Source: a bacterium (GTDB lineage: Bacteria > Oederibacteriota > Muellerivitia > Muellerivitales > Muellerivitaceae). From it: a DNA stretch of 10,573 nt. Below are positions 1 to 5,439 of the stretch, piece after piece; within the stretch, counting starts at the first letter, position 1, and every line of letters starts with the position of its first letter. The position numbers and the translations under genes are program-made. Location: positions 1 through 10,573 of the forward strand of contig JAICXI010000021.1 in assembly GCA_025980505.1 (NCBI GenBank). Reading direction: 5' to 3'. The notes below the pieces were generated by a model that searched no databases, was not told where the DNA came from, and saw only the letters and a program-made list of their open reading frames with translations.

Positions 1-146
1 AGAAATTCACCCTGGGCGTCCTCAGCCCCTTGGCGGAGGGCACGAACATTTACATGAACCCGAACTATACCTTGACGATGAGCAACGCATCGGCCGGCTA
101 CACTTACGCCCATTCCTTGTCGGACTCGTTGTACGTGTTCTTTTAA
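1..146 (+). CDS. C-terminal end of an unidentified protein, possibly an outer-membrane beta-barrel
   Basis: An open frame enters from the left edge and stops at TAA 144-146, giving the last 47 residues of a protein. The segment is polar with regularly spaced aromatic and hydrophobic residues (several Tyr, ending LYVFF). A terminal Phe after an alternating strand is the classic end of outer-membrane beta-barrel proteins, where it is read by the BAM assembly machinery. That is the only hint at function and it is weak, because any domain defining a family lies outside the window. A terminator hairpin follows directly, so this is probably the last gene of its transcript. A secreted or cell-surface beta-rich protein is the main alternative. 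Confidence 0.55.
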   Translation, partial: KFTLGVLSPLAEGTNIYMNPNYTLTMSNASAGYTYAHSLSDSLYVFF

Positions 147-160
147 GGAAGAAGCTGGGG

Positions 161-187
161 AAGGGGCGCCTCCGGGCGCCCCTTTCA
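161..187 (+). terminator. Rho-independent terminator-like hairpin after the first gene
   Basis: A perfect 10-bp inverted repeat (AAGGGGCGCC at 161-170 and GGCGCCCCTT at 175-184) with a TCCG loop lies 15 bp after the upstream stop codon. The T run after the stem is short, so termination may be partial. The downstream cytochrome ribosome binding site begins only 15 bp later, which leaves little room for a separate promoter; read-through may supply the cytochrome gene. Confidence 0.6.
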
Positions 188-209
188 ACTAAAAACGATG
201 GAGGCTTCC

Positions 210-584
210 ATGCGACAACACATGAGGGAATTAATCGGTTTTACCGCGATTTTCGTCGCCCTTTCGCTCTTTCTCACTTCCTTTGTTCTGGCCGCCGGTG
301 ACGATGCCGCGGGCCAGAAGCTCTTCGAATCCAAATGCTCCCAATGCCACGGCAAGGACGCCAAGGGTTCGACCAAGATGGCCAAGGTCCTGAAGGTGGA
401 TCCCGCCGCCGTGGACCTGACCGGTGAGGCGGCTTCCAAGCTGAAAGCCGAAGAGATGGAATTGACGGTCACCAACGGGAAGAAAAAGATGCCCAAGTTC
501 AAGGGCAAGCTGACCGCCGAGCAGATCCAATCCGTGATCAAGTTCGTGAAGTCCCTGCAAGGCGCTTCACCCTCCGCAAAATAA
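210..584 (+). CDS. Exported monoheme cytochrome c (class I, small)
   Basis: A 124-residue protein with an N-terminal signal peptide (hydrophobic core about residues 9-27, cleavage probably near VLAAG) and one heme-binding site CSQCH at residues 43-47. The sixth heme ligand is most likely the Met in KKKMPKF, in the usual position before the C-terminal helix. It is a small periplasmic electron carrier of the cytochrome c class I fold. I chose ATG 210 over the in-frame ATG 198 because GGAGG at 200-204 lies 5 nt before 210 and overlaps the earlier codon. The gene lies upstream of a second paralogous cytochrome and the Rieske/cytochrome b genes, so it probably accepts electrons from that bc complex or passes them to a terminal oxidase. 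A strong terminator follows it, so it may be transcribed separately and at a different level. The partner is inferred from context. Confidence 0.93.
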   Translation: MRQHMRELIGFTAIFVALSLFLTSFVLAAGDDAAGQKLFESKCSQCHGKDAKGSTKMAKVLKVDPAAVDLTGEAASKLKAEEMELTVTNGKKKMPKFKGKLTAEQIQSVIKFVKSLQGASPSAK

Positions 585-620
585 CAACGACGGCATTCCT
601 CTCTCTACCTATGGCTTTGC

Positions 621-656
621 AAGGAAGGCCGGCCCCAAACCGGCCTTCCTTGTTTT
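621..656 (+). terminator. Strong rho-independent terminator
   Basis: A perfect 12-bp stem (AAGGAAGGCCGG at 621-632, CCGGCCTTCCTT at 640-651) with a 7-nt loop is followed by GTTTT. It lies 36 bp after the first cytochrome gene and should end that transcript before the second cytochrome. Confidence 0.88.
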
Positions 657-711
657 AAGGGGACGCCATCCCGAGCAGGGTGGAAATTTCAGCTCTATGG
701 GCTTCATCACA

Positions 712-738
712 TTGGCGGACCGGGCCCCTATTTAAAAT
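712..738 (+). promoter_or_regulatory. Weak candidate promoter for the second cytochrome and bc operon
   Basis: TTGGCG at 712-717 and TAAAAT at 733-738 resemble sigma-70 -35 and -10 boxes, but the spacer is only 15 bp. A promoter is expected somewhere between the terminator at 621-656 and the gene at 840, and this is the most A+T-rich part of that gap. The assignment is tentative. Confidence 0.25.
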
Positions 739-839
739 CCCAACGACCGGCCTTCCCGGAAAAAAGGGGCCGGGCCACCCCGCCCTCCGGCGCGGCCTCC
801 AAGCGGCCCGGGAAGGACGATCTTTTCAAGGAGGTTTGC

Positions 840-1232
840 ATGAAAACTGTCGGAACCATTCGGGCTTGGTATCTCCCCTTCCTTTATTTCTCCATGGTTT
901 CCCTTTCGTTTTTTTCCACGGCCTCAGGGCAAAACCTGGAGACGGGCAAAAAACTGTTCGAAGGCAAATGCGCCCGGTGCCACGGCAAGGAAGCCGCGGG
1001 GAACCCGAAAATGGCGCGCTTGCTCAAGGTGCCCTTGGCCAAGATCGACCTGCGCCGGGAGGAAATCAGTTCCATGTCCATTTACAAAGTGGAAGCGCTG
1101 GTTGATTCCGGCAAACACCGGATGCCGACCTACCGGGGCAAGCTGACGGACACCCAGATCCACGAAATAGCCCGTTATTTGAAATTTCTCGTCGGCAACG
1201 AAAGCCAGAAGGAAGACGAACCCGCGGAGTAG
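840..1232 (+). CDS. Exported monoheme cytochrome c, paralogue of the upstream one
   Basis: A 130-residue protein with a signal peptide (hydrophobic stretch about residues 9-28, cleavage near TASGQ), one heme site CARCH about 15 residues into the mature part, and a likely Met axial ligand in HRMPTY. It matches the first cytochrome along its whole length (shared patterns KLFE.KC..CHGK, KMA..LKV, GKLT..QI), so the two arose by duplication and have since diverged. AAGGAGG at 829-835 fixes the start. Its C-terminus is acidic (KEDEPAE). It is followed by the Rieske gene on the same strand after 81 bp, with no T-tailed terminator between them, so it probably belongs to the bc complex transcript. It likely serves as the soluble or peripheral electron carrier of that complex, which is an inference from position. 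Confidence 0.92.
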   Translation: MKTVGTIRAWYLPFLYFSMVSLSFFSTASGQNLETGKKLFEGKCARCHGKEAAGNPKMARLLKVPLAKIDLRREEISSMSIYKVEALVDSGKHRMPTYRGKLTDTQIHEIARYLKFLVGNESQKEDEPAE

Positions 1233-1239
1233 CCGCGGG
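1221..1239 (+). other. Hairpin around the stop codon of the second cytochrome
   Basis: CCCGCGG at 1221-1227 and CCGCGGG at 1233-1239 form a perfect 7-bp stem whose 5-nt loop AGTAG contains the stop codon. A second short stem follows (GCCGG 1245-1249 with CCGGC 1255-1259). Neither has a T run, so they are not obvious terminators; they could slow 3' decay or tune expression between the cytochrome and the Rieske gene. Confidence 0.4.
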
Positions 1240-1313
1240 AGAAGGCCGGGGACTCCGGCTGGAAGTTGTCCCGGACCCGTTGTTTCCCAATGCCCATCCC
1301 CGAGGAGGAGTGC

Positions 1314-1820
1314 ATGTGTCCCACCGATAAAAAATCCAACGAACCCGAGAATCCGAGCCGCCGGCGCTTCCTGGCGGGGTTCATTTCATTTTTGGGTGGC
1401 CTCATCGCCTTGACGATGGGAGGCGGTGGCGCGGTTTATTTCCTTTCCCCGGCCTGGCGCGGGCGGAAGGAAAACTGGGTGGAGGCGGGCCCGGTGGCGG
1501 ACCTGCCCGAGGGCCAGCCCGTCAAGAAGGAATTCATCCAACGCAGCATGGACGGATGGGTCACCAGCGAAAGCCGCGGCACCGTTTGGTTGCTGCGGGA
1601 CAAGGGTTCCCTCACGGCCTTCAACCCCCACTGCACCCACTTGGGCTGCCCTTACCGTTGGGATCCCGACAAGAACCTTTTCCTTTGCCCCTGCCATAAC
1701 GGCGTTTACGACAAAAGCGGGAGGGTGGTTTCAGGCCCGCCCCCCCGGCCCCTGGACCATTACCCCCTGCGGGTGGACAACGGAATCATTTCCATCCTGC
1801 CCCAGGAGGCCGAAGCATGA
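1314..1820 (+). CDS. Rieske 2Fe-2S protein of a cytochrome bc complex
   Basis: A 168-residue iron-sulfur subunit that takes an electron from quinol at the Qo site and hands it to cytochrome c. The N-terminus has a twin-arginine signal/anchor (SRRRFLAGF, residues 15-23) followed by one membrane helix to about residue 44. The cluster motifs are CTHLGC (107-112) and CPCHNG (125-130): ligands Cys107, His109, Cys125 and His128, with Cys112-Cys127 as the expected disulfide. GPPPRPLDHYPL (141-152) is the conserved proline-rich loop. ATG 1314 is chosen over the in-frame ATG 1266 because AGGAGG at 1303-1308 lies 5 nt upstream and the twin-arginine motif then sits at the usual distance from the N-terminus. 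Its stop codon overlaps the cytochrome b start (ATGA), implying translational coupling. Compared with the CPCHGS loop of ubiquinol-type proteins, Gly and Ser are replaced by Asn and Gly, as in many menaquinol-type Rieske proteins. Confidence 0.95.
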   Translation: MCPTDKKSNEPENPSRRRFLAGFISFLGGLIALTMGGGGAVYFLSPAWRGRKENWVEAGPVADLPEGQPVKKEFIQRSMDGWVTSESRGTVWLLRDKGSLTAFNPHCTHLGCPYRWDPDKNLFLCPCHNGVYDKSGRVVSGPPPRPLDHYPLRVDNGIISILPQEAEA

Positions 1821-3445
1821 AGAAAATACTCGACTGGCTGGACGAACGCACGGGTTGGCGCAAGGTCAAGGAGGTCCTCCTGGACCGCCACATCCCCCGG
1901 GGGGTGAACGGCTGGTACACCCTGGGCAGCGTGACCCTTTTCCTCTTCTCGATCCAAGTGGTGACCGGAATCCTGTTGGCCATGCATTATTCCCCCTCGC
2001 CGGACCACGCCTATGATTCGGTGCGTTACTTGAGCGGCGAAGTCCCCATGGGCCGTTGGATCCGGGCCCTCCACAAGTGGGGCGCGACGGGCATGGTGGT
2101 GGCGGTGACCCTGCATTTGCTGCGGGTCTTTTTCATGGGGGCCTATAAGTATCCCCGCGAGGTGACCTGGCTGACCGGAGTGGGCCTCTTTTGCCTGGTC
2201 ATCGGCTTCGGCTTCACCGGCTACCTCCTGCCCTGGGACCAAAAGGCCTATTGGGCCACCACGGTGGGCGCCCACATGGTGGACCAGGTCCCGTTCCTGG
2301 GGTCCTCCCTGGCCAAAATCATGAAGGGAAGCCAGGAACTGGGGGCCGTGACCCTGGCCCGTTTTTACGCCATCCACGTGCTGGTTTTTCCCGCCCTCAT
2401 CCTTTTCCTTATCGGCTTGCACCTTTTCCTGGTGGTTTGGCACGGCATCTCGGCGCCGCCGGAAAAGCTGGGGGAAGAGGAAGGCCGGGCGCCCGACTGG
2501 AAATCCCGGCTCCAGCAGAGGTATCGGGATCTCAAGGCTCAGGGCCTGTCCTTCTTCCCCTACATCATTTTCAAGGACATCGTGGCGGTCACCCTGGTGT
2601 TCCTGGCCCTTTCCCTCGTGGCTTACTTTCGCCCCGCGGAGCTGGAGGACCTGGCCAATCCCACGGACACGACCTACAATCCCCGGCCCGAGTGGTACTT
2701 CCTCTCGGTTTTCCAGCTCCTGAAATATTTCCCCGGGTCATTGGAATCCTTCGCCATCGTGTTGCTCCCCCTGATCGCCTTCGGTCTTTTGTTCGGCCTG
2801 CCCTTCCTGGACCGGGGCCCCAAGCGCCATCCCCTGGAAAGGCCCTTCTGGACCCTGGCGGGCGTGGCGGCCATCGTCGGGCTCATCGTGCTGACCGTGT
2901 TGGGCGCGCGCGCCCCCCTCACCAACCCGGAGGTCAAGACCGACCCGCTGATCGGCGAGGGCAAGAGACTTTTCCAGGAATTCCACTGCGAGTATTGCCA
3001 CCGCCTGGAAGGCCACGGCGGGACCGTCGGGCCCGCCCTGGACAACGTGGGAATGCGGAGGAACCGGGAATGGCTGGCCGACCACTTCCGGGACCCCAAG
3101 AAAGTCACTGCGGGAAGTAAAATGCCGAATTTCCGCCTGTTGGACGGGGAAGTGGAGGCCCTGGTGGCCTACATGAGCAGCCTGGGAGGAGGGACCTTCA
3201 CGGCCCAGGCTCCCCGCCTTTACGAGGACAACTGCGCCACCTGCCACAAGTTCCACGGGGTGGGCGAGGAAGTGGGGCCCGACCTGTCCCACATCGGCCA
3301 ATATCGGGACGCCGCTTATATCGCGTCCTACATCAAGGACCCGGGGCCCTTGAACAAGGACGCCGCCATGCAGGGTTTCGCCGACCAGTTGACGCCCCAG
3401 CAGATCCAGGACCTGGCCAACTACCTGTACCAACAGGGGAAATAG
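1817..3445 (+). CDS. Cytochrome b (b6/subunit IV fusion) with two C-terminal cytochrome c domains
   Basis: A 542-residue membrane subunit of the quinol:cytochrome c oxidoreductase. Residues 1-210 are the b6-like part, with heme ligands His86/His100 and His187/His202; the second pair is one residue further apart than in mitochondrial-type bc1, as in b6f. Residues about 250-365 resemble subunit IV, with the Qo motif PEWY at 291-294 and about three membrane helices. That gives seven helices in total and puts the C-terminus on the outer side. From about residue 376 two heme-c domains follow: CEYCH (391-395) with likely ligand Met436 (KMPNF), and CATCH (473-477) with likely ligand Met518. There is no Cys at the position near residue 35-43 that binds the extra heme ci in b6f, so that heme is probably absent. 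AGGAGG at 1804-1809 precedes the start, which overlaps the Rieske stop. No cytochrome c1 or f gene is seen; the tail probably replaces it. Confidence 0.95.
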   Translation: MKKILDWLDERTGWRKVKEVLLDRHIPRGVNGWYTLGSVTLFLFSIQVVTGILLAMHYSPSPDHAYDSVRYLSGEVPMGRWIRALHKWGATGMVVAVTLHLLRVFFMGAYKYPREVTWLTGVGLFCLVIGFGFTGYLLPWDQKAYWATTVGAHMVDQVPFLGSSLAKIMKGSQELGAVTLARFYAIHVLVFPALILFLIGLHLFLVVWHGISAPPEKLGEEEGRAPDWKSRLQQRYRDLKAQGLSFFPYIIFKDIVAVTLVFLALSLVAYFRPAELEDLANPTDTTYNPRPEWYFLSVFQLLKYFPGSLESFAIVLLPLIAFGLLFGLPFLDRGPKRHPLERPFWTLAGVAAIVGLIVLTVLGARAPLTNPEVKTDPLIGEGKRLFQEFHCEYCHRLEGHGGTVGPALDNVGMRRNREWLADHFRDPKKVTAGSKMPNFRLLDGEVEALVAYMSSLGGGTFTAQAPRLYEDNCATCHKFHGVGEEVGPDLSHIGQYRDAAYIASYIKDPGPLNKDAAMQGFADQLTPQQIQDLANYLYQQGK

Positions 3446-3450
3446 CGTAC

Positions 3451-3492
3451 CCCTCCGGTTTTTTATGACTCCTGTCATAGGAAGCCGGAGGG
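3451..3492 (+). repeat. First hairpin of a tandem pair after cytochrome b
   Basis: CCCTCCGG (3451-3458) pairs with CCGGAGGG (3485-3492), and TATGAC (3464-3469) with GTCATA (3474-3479) around a TCCT loop. The five T between the two left blocks can pair with GGAAG on the other side by A-U and G-U pairs, so the RNA would form a nearly continuous 19-bp stem. It begins 5 bp after the cytochrome b stop. No T run follows the stem, so it is not a canonical terminator. Confidence 0.75.
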
Positions 3493-3493
3493 T

Positions 3494-3567
3494 CCAACCC
3501 CAGAATGTCCCGAAGGATTTGGGATGTCAGGGGCCCTCTAAAGTCATGCGGGACATTCTGGGGTTGG
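3494..3567 (+). repeat. 74-bp quasi-palindrome with perfect 19-bp arms
   Basis: The arms CCAACCCCAGAATGTCCCG (3494-3512) and CGGGACATTCTGGGGTTGG (3549-3567) are exact reverse complements. The 36-nt interior can also pair in large part (for example GATTT at 3516-3520 with AAGTC at 3541-3545), so the whole unit is one long imperfect hairpin. Read on either strand it gives related peptides (NVP, then RDILGL), as expected of an inverted duplication. It follows the 3451-3492 hairpin after a single base and contains the likely start codon of the next gene. It could be a dispersed REP/MITE-type repeat or a structured mRNA leader. Confidence 0.85.
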
Positions 3568-4361
3568 CGGGGGCGGCCCTGGGTGTCACCGTGCCATTGG
3601 GGGCACTGGGCCTTTTGTGGCTGTCGCCCCACCCCGCCCTGCAGCTTCCCCATTTCCTCGCCGAGGAATGGAAGGACCACCTTTTTTTCTTCACTTACAT
3701 GCTGGCCGGCAGCACCCTTTCCTTCGGTTTCTTCGGGTTCTTTTTGGGCCGGGATTCGGACATCATCGAAGACCAGAACCGCCATTTGGAGCTTTTGGCC
3801 GACCGGGATGAGCTGACAGGCCTGGGCAACCACCGATTCCTCCACAAGGTTTTCAAGGCGGAATACGTCCGGCATCTGGCCACCCTCAAGCCCATTTCCT
3901 GCCTCATGATGGACCTGGACCACTTCAAGAAAGTCAACGATACCTATGGGCATATTTTCGGGGATCATGTCCTCAAAGACTTCGCCCTCTTGGTGGGGAG
4001 CTCCCTGCGGAGGGGGGATGTGGCGACGCGGTATGGCGGGGAGGAGTTCCTCTGCGTCCTTCCCGGTTGTGGCGGGAAAAAGGCCCGGGAAGTGGCGGAA
4101 CGGATCCGCGCGAAGGTTCGAAAAAAAACCTTTATCCAAGGTGAAAGCAAGGCTTGGGTCACCGTCAGCGTGGGAGCGGTGACGAGCTACGGCGCGGCCC
4201 TGGATTATCCCAGGCTTATCGCCTTGGCCGACCAGGCCCTTTACCAAGCCAAGAGGCGGGGACGGAACCGGGTGGTCCAAAGGGTGCTGGTATCCACGAA
4301 CAAGGCGGGCCGGCGGGGGAAGGGAACGGGATTTATTCCAGGAGTTTCAGCAGGAGCATGA
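3546..4361 (+). CDS. Membrane-bound GGDEF diguanylate cyclase
   Basis: A 271-residue protein that should make cyclic di-GMP from two GTP. Two hydrophobic segments (about residues 5-26 and 46-67) flank a short loop, with no recognisable sensor domain. A GGDEF domain follows: the opening DELTGLGNHR (88-97), DLDHFKKVNDTYGH (123-136) and the active-site loop GGEEF (164-168), an accepted functional variant. RRGD (155-158) fits the RxxD product-inhibition site five residues before the loop. The C-terminal 25 residues are basic and poorly conserved. The start is uncertain: ATG 3546 lies inside a long hairpin and has no clear ribosome binding site. ATG 3465, in the same frame, lies inside the preceding hairpin and would add 27 residues encoded by repeat sequence. 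The gene ends tail to tail with the ZIP gene, overlapping it by 29 bp. Confidence 0.9.
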   Translation: MRDILGLAGAALGVTVPLGALGLLWLSPHPALQLPHFLAEEWKDHLFFFTYMLAGSTLSFGFFGFFLGRDSDIIEDQNRHLELLADRDELTGLGNHRFLHKVFKAEYVRHLATLKPISCLMMDLDHFKKVNDTYGHIFGDHVLKDFALLVGSSLRRGDVATRYGGEEFLCVLPGCGGKKAREVAERIRAKVRKKTFIQGESKAWVTVSVGAVTSYGAALDYPRLIALADQALYQAKRRGRNRVVQRVLVSTNKAGRRGKGTGFIPGVSAGA

Positions 4362-5079
4362 GCCCCCCGCCCGCCAGGATGGCCAGGAATTGCCACAGGG
4401 CACGGAGGGTTTTGACGTCCTTGTGCAATTGGGGAACCAGGTCCGAACCCGCGATGTAAATGAACCCGCCCGCGGTCAGGGGCATCAAAAGGCGGACGAA
4501 TTCATGGGTGGTTCCCCCGACCCACCAGGCCAGCAGCCCCCCCGCGGTGGCCGCCAGGCCCGTCAGGAAATTCAGGAAAAGGGCCCGTTTCTTGGTGAAA
4601 CCCGATTTCACCAATATCCCGAAATTACTGAACTCGTGGGGAATCTCGTGCAGCATGACCGCCAGGGAAGTGGCCAGGCCCACCTTCACTCCCACCAGGT
4701 AGGAGGCGCCGATGATGAGTCCGTCGATGGTATTGTGCGTCATATCGGCCAGGATGTTGAGGTAGCCGTAAGGCTCGATTTCCCGGTGTTCGTCCGAGTG
4801 CAGGTGCCGCCAGTGGAGGAAGTTTTCCAGTACGAAGAAAAAAAGGATGCCCGCCATGACCAGGAGGGAGGTTTGGGAGGCGTGGGCCTGGTCCGCGTAG
4901 GCTTCCGAAAGCAGGTGCAGGAAGGCGTCGCCGAAAAGCGCCCCCACGGCCAGGGCCACCAGAACGGAGACGATTTCGTGGAAGGCCTTGTGGCTCATGG
5001 AAAAAAGCGAGATGCCGATGAGCGAAAGCACGCTCACCACCGCCACGCTTCCGACCATATAAAGGAAGGCTGGGGTCAT
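4333..5079 (-). CDS. ZIP-family divalent metal transporter
   Basis: A 248-residue integral membrane protein with about eight hydrophobic segments, the normal size for a bacterial ZIP. It should move zinc or another divalent metal across the inner membrane into the cytoplasm. The two metal-binding helices are clear: HNTIDG (115-120) in helix IV and HEIPHE (144-149) in helix V. A His-rich cytoplasmic loop (HWRHLHSDEHRE, 89-100) is the usual variable metal-binding loop. Metal preference cannot be read from the sequence. The ATG at 5079 is the only good full-length start, although the region before it has no clear ribosome binding site and instead contains a run of nine G on the coding strand, 14 nt upstream. 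The 3' end overlaps the diguanylate cyclase gene by 29 bp in convergent orientation. Confidence 0.92.
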   Translation of the reverse strand: MTPAFLYMVGSVAVVSVLSLIGISLFSMSHKAFHEIVSVLVALAVGALFGDAFLHLLSEAYADQAHASQTSLLVMAGILFFFVLENFLHWRHLHSDEHREIEPYGYLNILADMTHNTIDGLIIGASYLVGVKVGLATSLAVMLHEIPHEFSNFGILVKSGFTKKRALFLNFLTGLAATAGGLLAWWVGGTTHEFVRLLMPLTAGGFIYIAGSDLVPQLHKDVKTLRALWQFLAILAGGGLMLLLKLLE

Positions 5080-5439
5080 AGGGCCACACAGTACCCCCCC
5101 CCAGGCGTGGAATCAAACGGAATCTTCGGCCGGGCGCGCCGGCGGCCCCGCGTGAAAGGGCGCAAGGAGAACCCGGGCGCCAAGAGGGGGATGCCGCAAA
5201 AAAAGGCATCGGCGGCCGTCAGTCAATGAGGAAGGCGCCACCCACCCGGAACCAAAGGACGGAAAAGCCGAAAAACGCCGGGCAAAGGCCGGTCCAAAAG
5301 AAGAACCGCCGTCGGTCCCTTGACTCGTTAAGGTCCCGGGAGGATTTCCAGGGCGCTTCACTTTGACCCTTTCCTTTTAAGAACAAGGCCGGATGGCGCC
5401 AAGGGAAGAGGGGATCCCTTTTTCCGAAGAAGACCGGTT
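5080..5439. other. Intergenic region between the hydrolase and ZIP genes
   Basis: I see no convincing gene in these 360 bp. Minus-strand open frames here lack a start with a ribosome binding site and resemble no known protein. On the minus strand TTGATT and TACTGT, 17 bp apart, could be a promoter for the ZIP gene. A small 6-bp hairpin with an A-rich loop lies at 5190-5210. A GGGATCCC palindrome (5411-5418) inside an AAGGGA/TCCCTT inverted repeat (5401-5420) sits just after the hydrolase gene, but on the gene's own strand it has no following T run. Confidence 0.5.
5088..5116 (-). promoter_or_regulatory. Candidate promoter with a G9 tract in its spacer, upstream of the ZIP gene
   Basis: Read on the minus strand, TTGATT (5111-5116) and TACTGT (5088-5093) are separated by exactly 17 bp and resemble -35 and -10 boxes (four and three of six consensus bases). 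Half of the spacer is a run of nine G (plus-strand C at 5094-5102). If this is the promoter, the start point is only a few bases from the ATG. Box matches are modest, so the call is tentative. Confidence 0.3.

Noticed and set aside
1760..2443. A minus-strand frame of 227 codons opposite the Rieske and cytochrome b genes
   Set aside because: Biased composition (His, Gly, Gln rich) typical of antisense in G+C-rich genes; no ribosome binding site or family signal.
3505..3816. A plus-strand frame starting 12 nt after GGAGGG inside the hairpin region
   Set aside because: It is out of frame with the GGDEF protein and its translation is Trp/Ser/Pro-rich without similarity; the cyclase frame carries all family motifs.
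3333..4280. A long minus-strand open frame of 315 codons across the cyclase and the end of cytochrome b
   Set aside because: It is antisense to two well-supported genes and its translation resembles no protein family; the region matching RDILGL is explained by the palindrome.
4390..5229. A plus-strand frame of 279 codons opposite the ZIP gene
   Set aside because: Its composition mirrors the antisense of a membrane protein, while the minus strand has clear ZIP motifs.
5401..5423. AAGGGA/TCCCTT hairpin with a T run as a terminator
   Set aside because: The T run is on the plus strand, where no gene leads into it; for the minus-strand hydrolase transcript the stem is not followed by T.
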